NCBI GenBank assembly: GCA_910588845.1
Contig: CAJURU010000008.1
Span: 1-64,000 of the forward strand
Source of the DNA: an uncultured Lachnospiraceae bacterium
Lineage (GTDB): Bacteria > Bacillota > Clostridia > Lachnospirales > Lachnospiraceae
DNA length: 64,000 bases
Direction: 5' to 3'
A program made the translations under genes and the position numbers. Position 1 is the first letter of the stretch. Every line of letters begins with the position of its first letter. Positions 54,557-63,271 of this stretch are shown here, in pieces. Below the pieces are notes generated by a model. It did not search any database. It saw only the letters and a list, made by a program, of their open reading frames with translations, and was not told where the DNA came from.

Positions 54557-54631
54557 ACCTTCTCCTCCTTAAATTTTCGCTGTTGTTCACTTCGCGCACA
54601 GTCATTGATTCTCTTTTTGTGCCACTTTTCC

Positions 54632-54660
54632 AGTATAACATCATCCGCCGTTTATCTCAA
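54632..54660 (-). promoter_or_regulatory. Promoter of hydCBA
   Basis: Minus-strand TTGAGA (54655-54660), 17-base spacer, TATACT (54632-54637). Leader about 70 nt. I saw no obvious Rex-type palindrome. Confidence 0.7.
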
Positions 54661-54690
54661 TTAAAATCTTGCTTTTTCCAGTATTTAATG

Positions 54691-54851
54691 TAACAGTTCA
54701 GCCATCGCCAAATTTATGGGCGAATCATGCCAGCATGACTGAGCACATAATGCCGGCGATGAGCGGAACGCCAGATTATGAGCAAAAAGAGTTGCGAAGC
54801 AACGGAAAGCACGTAAGTGCGGTTTTGCGAATGGCGTGGGCTGAACTGTTA
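54691..54851. repeat. 161-bp palindromic element with multiple inner hairpins
   Basis: Ends are a perfect 13-bp inverted repeat: TAACAGTTCAGCC (54691-54703) and GGCTGAACTGTTA (54839-54851). Inside are small hairpins such as GTTGCGAAGCAAC, GCACGTAAGTGC, TCATGCCAGCATGA and GGCG-N-CGCC around 54750-54772. No ORF. It looks like a repetitive extragenic or miniature inverted-repeat element, sitting between a PatB pseudogene and the hyd promoter. Confidence 0.65.
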
Positions 54852-54855
54852 CTAT

Positions 54856-55386
54856 TTAATTTATCATTTCCACGCCCCTTTGCAGTCGCTCCAACCCATC
54901 GCGAAGTCTCTCTCTCGGACAAGCGACATTTATGCGCACAAAGCCCTCTCCGCCTTGGCCATATTGACTTCCCTCGGAAATATAAAGCCCTGTAGATTCG
55001 CGCAAAAATTTACAAAACCGCACGCTGTTTTCTGTGATTTTTCGACAGTCGATCCACATCAGATACGTTGCCTGCGAGCTCACAGCCTTCACCCTGGGAA
55101 TATATTTCTCTATATACTCTACCGCAAATCGTTTGTTATCTGAAATATAACGCCTCAGTTCATCCAGCCATCTTTCCCCTTTCGTAAAAGCTGCAATCAC
55201 CCCATCTATGGCAAATGCATTGGGCTCCGCCAATTTTCGCTCCAAATCTTCAAAATCCATATGATACTCTTCCCCATCATACACCAAAGGACTTTGCAGC
55301 GAATTTCTGCCATTGTTTATCACTGAATGAAAGAAAATATGATACACCGGCGTCTGAATTAAAATATTTTCATTATACAGAAACAC
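54856..55386 (-). pseudogene. PatB/MalY-type aminotransferase remnant
   Basis: The 176-residue frame has family segments in the right order but lacks parts. The N-terminal third is missing. QTPVYHIFFHSVINNGR and DFEDLERKLAE are followed directly by a region normally about 130 residues further on (TKGERWLDELRRYISDNKRF, TYLMWIDCRKI, FVRINVACPRERLRDGLERL). The PLP-binding Lys segment is gone, so no activity is expected. Nearby fragments of DUF3737 and LysR genes show it is part of a decayed cluster. Confidence 0.8.
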
Positions 55387-55440
55387 AAAATGCTAGACGC
55401 ATCAAACATTCCAACGAGCCTCTTACTACAAAATCCCCTG

Positions 55441-55653
55441 TCAGCAAAGGCTTCCAGCGTCTTTTGACATCATCTTCGCATTGTGAATTTCTACATTGAC
55501 CGCCCCGTCAAAAGAATAATTGCCGACAAGTTGAAAATCCTTAATTTTTATATTCCTGCTGTTCATAGCAAAATAATCGCCTTTCGCCGTCACATGTTCC
55601 AACAAAACGCCGTCACAACTCCATAACGTTTTTGCTGTACCAAAGCGGATATT
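55441..55653 (-). pseudogene. DUF3737-family fragment
   Basis: An open stretch of 70 codons encodes NIRFGTAKTLWSCDGVLLEH, KGDYFAMNSRNIKIKDFQL and NYSFDGAVNVEIHNAKMM before a TGA at 55441. This matches a central part of DUF3737 proteins as I recall them, with no start codon and neither end. Its left border, near 55653, abuts the LysR fragment on the other strand. Confidence 0.7.
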
Positions 55654-56142
55654 TCCATTGAAACATGTGGAAATGGATCTTTTGTCCAGGAACGCCTGGA
55701 TAAAGGGCTGATTGATTTCGGGATTGTATTTCGTACGCCAGATTTAAAAAAATACGAAGTTTACAAACTTCCCTCCAAAGATGTGTGGGGAATACTTATG
55801 CGCAAAGACGCGCCGCTGGCGGCAAAAGAAACGATTTCACCGGAAGATTTGTGGGATAAACCGCTATTAATCTCCCAGGAAGAGACCGAAGGCGGAAGAA
55901 TTGCCCAGTGGATGCAGCGCAGCCTTTCCAGCCTCAACATCACTGCCGCTTATAACCTGCTGTTCAATGCCTCCCTGTTTGTAGAAGAAGGGTTGGGCTA
56001 CGCCTTTGCTTTTGATAAGGTTATCAATACCTCGGAAAACAGCCCGCTCGTATTCCGCCCGCTGTCTCCAAGGATGGATGTAGAAATGAGTATTATCTGG
56101 AAAAAATATCAGGTATTTTCCAAACCCGCAGAAGATAAATGA
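55651..56142 (+). pseudogene. LysR-type regulator, C-terminal fragment
   Basis: The frame reads GNGSFVQERLDKGLIDFGIV, then VWGILMRKDAPLAAKETISP, EGGRIAQWMQRSLSS and LFNASLFVEEGLGYAFAFD, clear substrate-binding domain signatures of LysR regulators. The helix-turn-helix half is missing and an in-frame TAA lies at 55624. It was probably the divergent regulator of the PatB cluster. Confidence 0.8.
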
Positions 56143-56185
56143 CGAATATCCGACGAAGATTGGAAAACTATTTCTTAAAATATAT

Positions 56186-57532
56186 CTATACAATGGACTT
56201 CTCTTTCCAGCCTCCCTGGAAATACCGCAGTAAGGCAATCGCAAGTCCCACTATCCAACCTGCGGGGTTCGCCCACATGATAATCATGCCCTGGGTCACA
56301 TCGGCCAGGGCATACGTCAGCGTTACCCTGGTGATCAGATTGCATACGCTGCTGGATAAAAACCATCCCATATCTGCCGCCCCCCGCAGGACGCCGTTGC
56401 TGACATTCATACTGCCCATAACAAAATAGAACATGGAAACTGTACTGAGATAGCTCGCGCCCACGGAAATCGCTTCCGCGCTGGAATCAGAATCCAGAAA
56501 CAATCCCACAAAACTTTCACCCGTAAAATGCAGGATAACAGCAATCATCAGACCAATCCCCGCCGCCATTACCAGACAAATGCGATAGCCCATTTGAATA
56601 CGCTCAGGCTTCTTTGCCCCCATATTCTGCGCCACATAAGTGGACGCCGCATTGCCCACTGCCACCATGGGCACAATGGCAATGCCATCAATTTTCGTCG
56701 CCGCCGTATACCCGGCAAGGAACGTGGAACCAAAACGATTGACCGCCGACTGGATTAAGAGCATCCCCACCGACACAATCGACTGCTGCACAATCGTAGG
56801 AATGGCCACCTTCACCATCGTGAGCAAAAGTTCCATATCAAACCTGGCAAATTTCTCCGTCTCGATTTTCCCTAATTTACGCATAAGGAAGAAAAAAGAC
56901 AAGACTGCCGACAAAGCCTGGGCAATCAGCGTCGCCCAGGCCACGCCGGGCACGCCCATGTGAAGTTCTGCAACGAAATACAAATCCAACGCAATATTGA
57001 GCAGAGAAGAAAACATCAAAAATAACAGGGGCTTCCTGGAATCCCCCAGCGCATTAAAGATTGCGGAAAATGCATTATATAAAAAGAGAAATGCAAATCC
57101 GAAAAAGTAAATCTGCATATACTCGGCGGCATCCGCAAAAATATTCTCCGGCGTACCCATCAGCCGCATCAAGCCCCGGTTAATCACAACGCCCAAAAGA
57201 CTTAAAAATACGCTTATTCCCAAGATAGACAGTAAGGCAGTGGATATCGCCGTTTTCATCTTCTCCAACTGTTTGGCCCCGAATAGCTGGGAAATTACTA
57301 CAGAACAGCCGATGCCGGTGCCCATCGCCACCATCACGAACAACATCGTAATTGCCGTGGAAGCGCCTACAGCCGCCAGCGCATCCTCCCCTACCACATT
57401 GCCCACAATGATAGAATCCATGATATTGTAAAACTGCTGAAACAAGTTGCCCGCCACCATCGGCAGTGTAAATCCAATCAACGCCTTGGCGGGATTGCCA
57501 TTTACCATGTTCCCTTTCATCTGCTCTGCCAT
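56186..57532 (-). CDS. MATE-family multidrug/toxin exporter
   Basis: 448 residues with twelve helices and MATE signatures: NLFQQFYNIMDSIIVGNVVG, EDALAAVGAST and QSIVSVGMLLIQSAVNRFG with TAATKIDGIA. It starts 24 bases after the HD-GYP regulator gene ends, suggesting one operon with the FapA-like gene. Substrate unknown. Confidence 0.93.
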   Translation of the reverse strand: MAEQMKGNMVNGNPAKALIGFTLPMVAGNLFQQFYNIMDSIIVGNVVGEDALAAVGASTAITMLFVMVAMGTGIGCSVVISQLFGAKQLEKMKTAISTALLSILGISVFLSLLGVVINRGLMRLMGTPENIFADAAEYMQIYFFGFAFLFLYNAFSAIFNALGDSRKPLLFLMFSSLLNIALDLYFVAELHMGVPGVAWATLIAQALSAVLSFFFLMRKLGKIETEKFARFDMELLLTMVKVAIPTIVQQSIVSVGMLLIQSAVNRFGSTFLAGYTAATKIDGIAIVPMVAVGNAASTYVAQNMGAKKPERIQMGYRICLVMAAGIGLMIAVILHFTGESFVGLFLDSDSSAEAISVGASYLSTVSMFYFVMGSMNVSNGVLRGAADMGWFLSSSVCNLITRVTLTYALADVTQGMIIMWANPAGWIVGLAIALLRYFQGGWKEKSIV

Positions 57533-57556
57533 GATTCGTCTCCTAACTGCGGTGAT

Positions 57557-58657
57557 TCAGGCGTCCTCCTCCATATCCGTGTCGATTTCCTCCATCTCTT
57601 TCCTGGACATACGGAAACATTCCATAATTTTGGGAGAGAAAATACCGCACTCTCCGCCAAGAATCATATAATATGCATCTTCCCTGGAATAAGAACGCTT
57701 ATAGACACGTTCGCTGATTAAAGCATGATAAGCGTCTACCACCGATACAATCTGTGCTGATATCGGTATTTCATCGCCTTTCAACCCTTCCGGATAACCT
57801 CTCCCATCATAACGCTCATGATGATACAGGCAGATTTCCATACTAACCCTATGATACTCCGGCGTCTGTAAATCCTTCATCATCTTCATGATCTCACAGC
57901 CCTTGGCCGTATGGGACTTCATGTATTCCGCCTCTTCCTTTGTGAGCTTGGCCGGCTTATATAATACATGGTCGGATATCAACAGTTTACCGATATCACG
58001 CAGAGAAGACAACTCTGCGATGACCTCCACATCTGCATCCGTCAATTTATATTCCGGATAATTCTGCTGCACCTTTTTGCCAATAATCCTGCTGATTTCT
58101 CTCGCAATCTGCACATTGTCCAAAAATTCCGGATAATTCCGCTCTAAAATATTGCAGATAATGTCAATCATCTTCTCATTGGCCTTTTTCAACTTCTCCG
58201 CCTGAACTTTCATCACCGAATACTGCTTACGCAATATCTGGCTCTGCTCTTGCACTTTCTCTTCCATCTGATTCTTATGCTGATACAAGGAGATACTGTT
58301 ATACACACGGTTCTTTACCACATCCGCGTCATAAGGCTTACGTATTAAATCAGAAGCGCCCATCTGAATACATTTCTTCTCCACCTCCGCAGAATGCTCC
58401 GCAGTGACAATCAACACCGGGATATGCGCCATCCAGTCCTTTGCCTTCATAACCTCCAGCACTTTACTCCCATCTTCCCCCGACAGATGCCAGTCCAAAA
58501 GCACGGCCGCCATCTCGCCGTTATACGTCTTTAGCAACTGCAAGGCAGAAACGGTGCCTTCCGCCTGCAAGATCTGATAATCCTTCTGAAAAATTTCCGC
58601 CAAAATCAAACGGTTGCTTTCCAAATCATCCACAATCAATATTTTACGCCGTTCCAT
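57557..58657 (-). CDS. Response regulator with altered HD-GYP domain
   Basis: 366 residues. The receiver (1 to about 120) has VDDLESNRL, phosphoacceptor Asp in AVLLDWHLSGEDG and Lys in RKPYD. A coiled linker (to 165) leads to the HD-GYP part: LSSLRDIGKLLISDHV, SHTAKGCEIM, HHERYDGRGYPEGL and VVDAYHAL. The usual HDIGK appears as RDIGK, so the first metal-binding His is missing and cyclic di-GMP hydrolysis may be lost. Starts 12 bases after the FapA-like gene. Confidence 0.88.
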   Translation of the reverse strand: MERRKILIVDDLESNRLILAEIFQKDYQILQAEGTVSALQLLKTYNGEMAAVLLDWHLSGEDGSKVLEVMKAKDWMAHIPVLIVTAEHSAEVEKKCIQMGASDLIRKPYDADVVKNRVYNSISLYQHKNQMEEKVQEQSQILRKQYSVMKVQAEKLKKANEKMIDIICNILERNYPEFLDNVQIAREISRIIGKKVQQNYPEYKLTDADVEVIAELSSLRDIGKLLISDHVLYKPAKLTKEEAEYMKSHTAKGCEIMKMMKDLQTPEYHRVSMEICLYHHERYDGRGYPEGLKGDEIPISAQIVSVVDAYHALISERVYKRSYSREDAYYMILGGECGIFSPKIMECFRMSRKEMEEIDTDMEEDA

Positions 58658-58668
58658 GTAATTCCTCC

Positions 58669-60807
58669 TTAATTCCGAAATACGCCGATTTCCTTGAATG
58701 ACCGGCGCACGGTGACGTTTTTGACCGAACTTGCCGCATTCCAGGTCATACCGTTCATCTGCACCACCGTACCGGCATTGAGCGTTCCGCGCACAAGCAT
58801 CTTCGCCTCGTCCGCTTTTTTGCGCTTCTGCTCTAATTCCTTTGTCAGCTCAAATTGCTGTTCCATCTGTTTGCGCTTGATATAAGTCGCCTGCTCCACC
58901 TTGAGGTAAATTTCCATCTCATTACGGACTTCCGGCGGATATTGTTTTTGCAGTTTCTTATAGGCTTCCTCAAAAATTGCCAGCTCCGATTGCAGTTTTT
59001 TCAGTTTGATATCCGCCTCTTCTTCCTTTTGTATCATCGCCTGGCTGATTCCCAGGGAAATATTAGTAAGAAGTCCCGCGCGGTTTCCGATATGGTGCGC
59101 CTCAATCTTATTTACCGCCGCCGTATTCCCTCCGATAATCGCTCCTCTGGCGCCGGAAATGATAACCTCCTTGCCGGCGATCAAATTACTGCTCATAACA
59201 TAATTCGCATAAATACCATCATTGGCAATCAACGTAGCGCCCTCAAAAAATTTGCCGTGAATATCTCCCGCGGACTCTATCTTTGCCAGCCCGCCGCCGG
59301 ACACGCCATTTTTGATGACAATCTTCTTGCCGCTCTGCAAATGCGCCGCTTCTACATTCCCCTCGACAACCAGTTCGTCTTCCGCCTGGATTACTACGCC
59401 GCTGCCGACATTTCCCCGCACCCAGATACTGCCGTTAAATCTGAGGTTGCCTGTAGATATCGTCACTTCGTCCACAACCAGAAGCGGCTGAATCGTTATC
59501 TTATTGTCCTTCAGTTCAATCTTACCAGACTCCCTGGCTATATACGTCTTCTTATCCTGAGACAGCAGAAAGCCCCTTCCTCTGAGGATATGCTTCTCCT
59601 GCCCGCCCTGCGCCGGAAGTTCTGTACCTTCCACGGTTCTTCCGCCCATTCCGGGCTGCGCGTCATGATACACGGCAATTACCTGTCCCGCCTTCACCTG
59701 CTCAAAATAGACCGTATTCTGATAATCAATGGAACCGTCGTCACGAATCGCCGGAATCTGCGGAATCCCGGTGCGGAAAAAATATTCATAATAGCCGTCC
59801 CTGCCTCGTTCCGGCCGAATGCCCTCTGCCGCCAGAAAACGATTGGTCGATTTATCCGCTTCTTCGAGGTATTTATCTATATTGTCCTGCTTAATCCCAA
59901 AAACAACGTTCTCCTTCGCCAGGAGGCGTATAATCTCATTCTTCGTCTTACATGCGCCCTTTTCTATCGTCACATACGCTTCCATCTTATCCTGGCTGAC
60001 CGTTATCAGGCACTCCGACGCCATCTTTGCCTGTTCTTCCAGCACTTCAAACTGGAAATCTGCGCCTATGCTTTCCTCTTCCTGCCGCTCCCGCTCTGCC
60101 CGCTGCGTTTTCATCTTCTTGCGAATCCGCTCCATCTCTTTCGCCGAATACATCATACTCTGATAAGCCGACACATTCAAGCCTTCTTCCAGCCCCAGGC
60201 GGATTTCCCGCATCTGCTGCCAGCGGTACAATTCCTTCGCATAAATTGACACGTCCACACGACGCTCTAAGCCCAGGCGGATTTCCCGCATCTGCTGCCA
60301 GCCATAGTTAATCTTGGCATAGACGGAAACGTCCAGCCCTTCTTCTACGCCGAGACGGATTTCCCTTATGGACTCGCCTAAAAATTCTTTGATCAGATAC
60401 ACGCTCACATCCGCTTTGTGTTCCAGTGCAAGACGGATTTCTTCTAACTGATCCGGTTCATACCCCTCTTTAATATAGGGAAAAATATTCACCTTCCCCT
60501 GTCTTGCCTTGCGGATCTGGCGCAGATAGCCAGCCGACATCTCATGATAATCCGTCAGCTTAATCCCCTCTTGCAGGCCTTTCCGAATCTGGCGCATTCG
60601 GTCATACGCGATATCCGGCCTGGCGTAGACAGACACATCCAGTCCCCTCTCTAACCCTTTCTTAATCTCTTCCATCTGAAACCAGTCATACTTTACAGAA
60701 GTATACCAGGACACATCCAATCCCTTCTCAATGCCCTGACGTATCTCCTCCAACTGCCCCTTGTCAAATCCCATGGATTCATACTTTTTCATCAACTGAT
60801 CGTTCAT
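58669..60807 (-). CDS. FapA-like (DUF342) protein with N-terminal repeat domain
   Basis: 712 residues. Residues about 10-230 carry roughly nine repeats of 25-26 residues with core QMREIRLGLEEGLDVSVYA. DUF342/FapA follows from about 270: GIRPERGRDGYYEYFF, then polar beta repeats (AVYHDAQPGMGGRTVEGTEL, SGVVIQAEDELVVEGNVEAA). A coiled coil (620-670) precedes the C-terminus. FapA proteins are described as polymer-like cytoplasmic scaffolds. Start has GAGG; promoter at 60.85 kb. Two adjacent repeats are near-identical in DNA (about 60195-60300), so recent duplication is likely. Confidence 0.85.
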   Translation of the reverse strand: MNDQLMKKYESMGFDKGQLEEIRQGIEKGLDVSWYTSVKYDWFQMEEIKKGLERGLDVSVYARPDIAYDRMRQIRKGLQEGIKLTDYHEMSAGYLRQIRKARQGKVNIFPYIKEGYEPDQLEEIRLALEHKADVSVYLIKEFLGESIREIRLGVEEGLDVSVYAKINYGWQQMREIRLGLERRVDVSIYAKELYRWQQMREIRLGLEEGLNVSAYQSMMYSAKEMERIRKKMKTQRAERERQEEESIGADFQFEVLEEQAKMASECLITVSQDKMEAYVTIEKGACKTKNEIIRLLAKENVVFGIKQDNIDKYLEEADKSTNRFLAAEGIRPERGRDGYYEYFFRTGIPQIPAIRDDGSIDYQNTVYFEQVKAGQVIAVYHDAQPGMGGRTVEGTELPAQGGQEKHILRGRGFLLSQDKKTYIARESGKIELKDNKITIQPLLVVDEVTISTGNLRFNGSIWVRGNVGSGVVIQAEDELVVEGNVEAAHLQSGKKIVIKNGVSGGGLAKIESAGDIHGKFFEGATLIANDGIYANYVMSSNLIAGKEVIISGARGAIIGGNTAAVNKIEAHHIGNRAGLLTNISLGISQAMIQKEEEADIKLKKLQSELAIFEEAYKKLQKQYPPEVRNEMEIYLKVEQATYIKRKQMEQQFELTKELEQKRKKADEAKMLVRGTLNAGTVVQMNGMTWNAASSVKNVTVRRSFKEIGVFRN

Positions 60808-60846
60808 TGTTCACCTCTGCCTCTATAAATAATATCCCACCACATA

Positions 60847-60875
60847 ATTCTATGATAAAAGCCGCGGACTGTCAA
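60847..60875 (-). promoter_or_regulatory. Promoter of the FapA-like gene
   Basis: Minus-strand TTGACA (60870-60875), 17-base spacer, TAGAAT (60847-60852). Transcribes the FapA-like, HD-GYP and MATE genes. Divergent from the htpG promoter. Confidence 0.75.
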
Positions 60876-60946
60876 CTGACATTTCCTGTTTATAAACTTT
60901 TAAGAATTCCCCAATCCCTTGATTTTCCTGGTTTTCAGCCCTTTTG

Positions 60947-60973
60947 TTAGCACTCATTCTTAAAGAGTGCTAA
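60947..60973. promoter_or_regulatory. CIRCE element (HrcA operator)
   Basis: TTAGCACTC (60947-60955), nine bases, GAGTGCTAA (60965-60973): a perfect CIRCE. It ends 7 bases before the htpG -35, not after the transcript start as is more usual. Confidence 0.93.
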
Positions 60974-60980
60974 TTTTCTA

Positions 60981-61009
60981 TTGACTTTTGCAGCCTCGGG
61001 TATTACAAT
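60981..61009 (+). promoter_or_regulatory. Promoter of htpG
   Basis: TTGACT (60981-60986), 17-base spacer, TACAAT (61004-61009). Leader about 37 nt, with GGAG near 61040. Confidence 0.75.
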
Positions 61010-61053
61010 CTTTTTTAGATGAAAAATGAAGCAGACAAAGGAGTGTAATTTTT

Positions 61054-63153
61054 ATGAGCAACAAACACGGAAATCTTTCCATCAACAGCGACAATATTTT
61101 TCCTATTATCAAAAAATGGCTGTATTCCGACCACGACATTTTCTACCGCGAATTAATTTCTAACGGCTGCGACGCCATTACCAAATTGAAAAAACTAGAT
61201 TTGATGGGAGAATATGAGCTTCCCGACGACTATGAAGCCAAGATTCAGATTCTTGTAAACCCGGAAGAGAAAACACTCAAATTTATCGACAATGGACTCG
61301 GCATGACCGCCGACGAAGTGGAAGAATATATCAATCAGATTGCATTCTCCGGCGCCTCCGACTTCCTGGAGAAATATAAGGATAAGGCGAGCGAGGAACA
61401 GATTATCGGTCACTTCGGCTTAGGCTTCTACTCTGCTTTCATGGTTGCAGACGAGGTGCATATTGATTCTCTCTCCTACCAAAAAGACGCTGTACCCGTT
61501 CACTGGACCTGCGACGGCGGCACAGAATTTGACATGTCCGACGGCTCTAAAACGACTGTCGGCACGGAGATTACGTTATTCTTGAATGAGGACTGCCTGG
61601 AATTTGCCAACGAATACCGCGCCAAAGAAGTCATCCAGAAATACTGTTCCTTCATGCCCACCCCTATCTATCTGGCTAAGGAAAACGCGCCGGAAGAATA
61701 TGAGACGATACCCGCAGATGAGGTAACAGAGAAAGATACCGTCATTGAAAACATTGTCGAGGAGGCAAAGTTCGAGGAACAGGAAAACGAGGACGGCACC
61801 AAAGAACAGGTAGAAGTATCTCCACGCACGGAGAAGGCAAAAATTATCAAACGTCCGGTTGCTTTGAACGACACGCATCCTCTGTGGGCCAAACATCCCA
61901 ACGACTGCACGGACGAGGAGTACAAATCATTTTACCGCAAGGTCTTCCAGGACTACAAGGAACCGCTGTTTTGGATTCACTTAAATATGGACTACCCGTT
62001 CAACCTCAAAGGTATTTTATACTTCCCCAAAATCAACACGGAGTACGATTCCATTGAGGGAACGATTAAACTGTACAATAACCAGGTATTTATTGCCGAC
62101 AATATCAAGGAAGTCATCCCGGAATTTTTGATGCTGTTAAAGGGTGTAATTGACTGCCCCGATTTGCCTTTGAATGTGTCCCGCAGCGCCCTGCAAAACG
62201 ACGGCTTCGTGCAGAAGATTTCTGATTACATCACCAAGAAAGTTGCCGACAAATTGAGCGGCATGTGCAAGACCGACAAGGAATCTTATGAAAAATACTG
62301 GGACGACATCAGCCCCTTCATCAAATTCGGCTGCCTCAAGGACGAGAAGTTCTGCGACAAAATGAACGACTATATCCTCTTCAAGAATCTGGATGACAAA
62401 TACCTCACGCTGCCGGAATGCCTGAAAACAGAGGATGAGAGTGCAGATGCTGAAAATACAGACAATGACTCTGTAAATACAGATACCGATGCCGCAGACA
62501 GCGCCGATTCCGAACAGGCAGAAGACGCAAATTCTACAGAGGAAAAAGACACGCGCAAACCTGTCTACTATGTGACAGACAGACAACAACAGGGGCAGTA
62601 TATCAAAATGTTTAAGGAACAGAACATGGACGCTGTCATCTTAGACCACAATATTGATACTTCTTTCATCACACAGTTAGAGCGCCGGAACGAAAAAATT
62701 AAATTTGTGCGCATTGACGCCGACCTCACAGATTCCATGAAAGAAGACGTCTCTGAGGAAGATTTGAAGGAAGCGAAAGACACACTGACGGAAACCTTCC
62801 GCAAAGCGTTAAATAACGAGAACTTAAATGTAAACGTAGAAAAACTGAAAAATGCAGACATCTCTTCCGTCATCACCCTCTCCGAGGAAGGACGAAGGAT
62901 GCAGGATATGATGAAGATGTACGGCATGGCAGGCATGGATCCCTCTATGTTCGGCGGCGACCAGACATTGATACTGAACGCCAACAACCAGCTGGTAAAA
63001 TACATCTTAGAACATAAAGATTCTGAACATGTTCCGGTATTCTGTGAACAGCTCTACGATTTGGCGCTCATCGCCAACCATCCGCTGACGCCGGATGCCA
63101 TGAGTAAGTTCGTGGCAAGGAGTAACCAGATTATGCTGTTGTTAGCAAAATAA
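61054..63153 (+). CDS. htpG: Hsp90-family chaperone HtpG
   Basis: ATP-dependent chaperone. N-terminal ATPase motifs: ELISNGCDAITKLKKL, DNGLGMTADEVEEYINQIAFS and GHFGLGFYSAFMVAD. The middle domain has LPLNVSRSALQNDGFVQKI (family LPLNVSRE...; a Ser here). 699 residues, longer than most, with two acidic inserts: about 215-260 (IENIVEEAKFEEQENEDG) and about 465-505, a 40-residue Asp/Glu/Ser-rich stretch. HrcA control is expected from the CIRCE. Confidence 0.96.
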   Translation: MSNKHGNLSINSDNIFPIIKKWLYSDHDIFYRELISNGCDAITKLKKLDLMGEYELPDDYEAKIQILVNPEEKTLKFIDNGLGMTADEVEEYINQIAFSGASDFLEKYKDKASEEQIIGHFGLGFYSAFMVADEVHIDSLSYQKDAVPVHWTCDGGTEFDMSDGSKTTVGTEITLFLNEDCLEFANEYRAKEVIQKYCSFMPTPIYLAKENAPEEYETIPADEVTEKDTVIENIVEEAKFEEQENEDGTKEQVEVSPRTEKAKIIKRPVALNDTHPLWAKHPNDCTDEEYKSFYRKVFQDYKEPLFWIHLNMDYPFNLKGILYFPKINTEYDSIEGTIKLYNNQVFIADNIKEVIPEFLMLLKGVIDCPDLPLNVSRSALQNDGFVQKISDYITKKVADKLSGMCKTDKESYEKYWDDISPFIKFGCLKDEKFCDKMNDYILFKNLDDKYLTLPECLKTEDESADAENTDNDSVNTDTDAADSADSEQAEDANSTEEKDTRKPVYYVTDRQQQGQYIKMFKEQNMDAVILDHNIDTSFITQLERRNEKIKFVRIDADLTDSMKEDVSEEDLKEAKDTLTETFRKALNNENLNVNVEKLKNADISSVITLSEEGRRMQDMMKMYGMAGMDPSMFGGDQTLILNANNQLVKYILEHKDSEHVPVFCEQLYDLALIANHPLTPDAMSKFVARSNQIMLLLAK

Positions 63154-63174
63154 ATACTGCTTTCATATAACACA

Positions 63175-63216
63175 GGACCAAGCCTCCTATCGCTCATAGG
63201 TTGCTTGGCTCTGTTT
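63175..63216 (+). terminator. Probable htpG terminator
   Basis: CCAAGC and CCTAT pair with ATAGG and GCTTGG around a short loop, followed by CTCTGTTTCTG. The T tail is interrupted, so the terminator is moderate. Confidence 0.5.
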
Positions 63217-63271
63217 CTGTCCAGAGGATGTTCTATAATTGATTGATTATAACAGTCGTTTTTCCATTCCT

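Noticed and set aside
58855..60249. 464-codon plus-strand open frame opposite the FapA-like gene
   Set aside because: It is antisense to a clear family protein, is rich in Leu, Arg and His as expected for a mirror of the repeats, and has no ribosome binding site.
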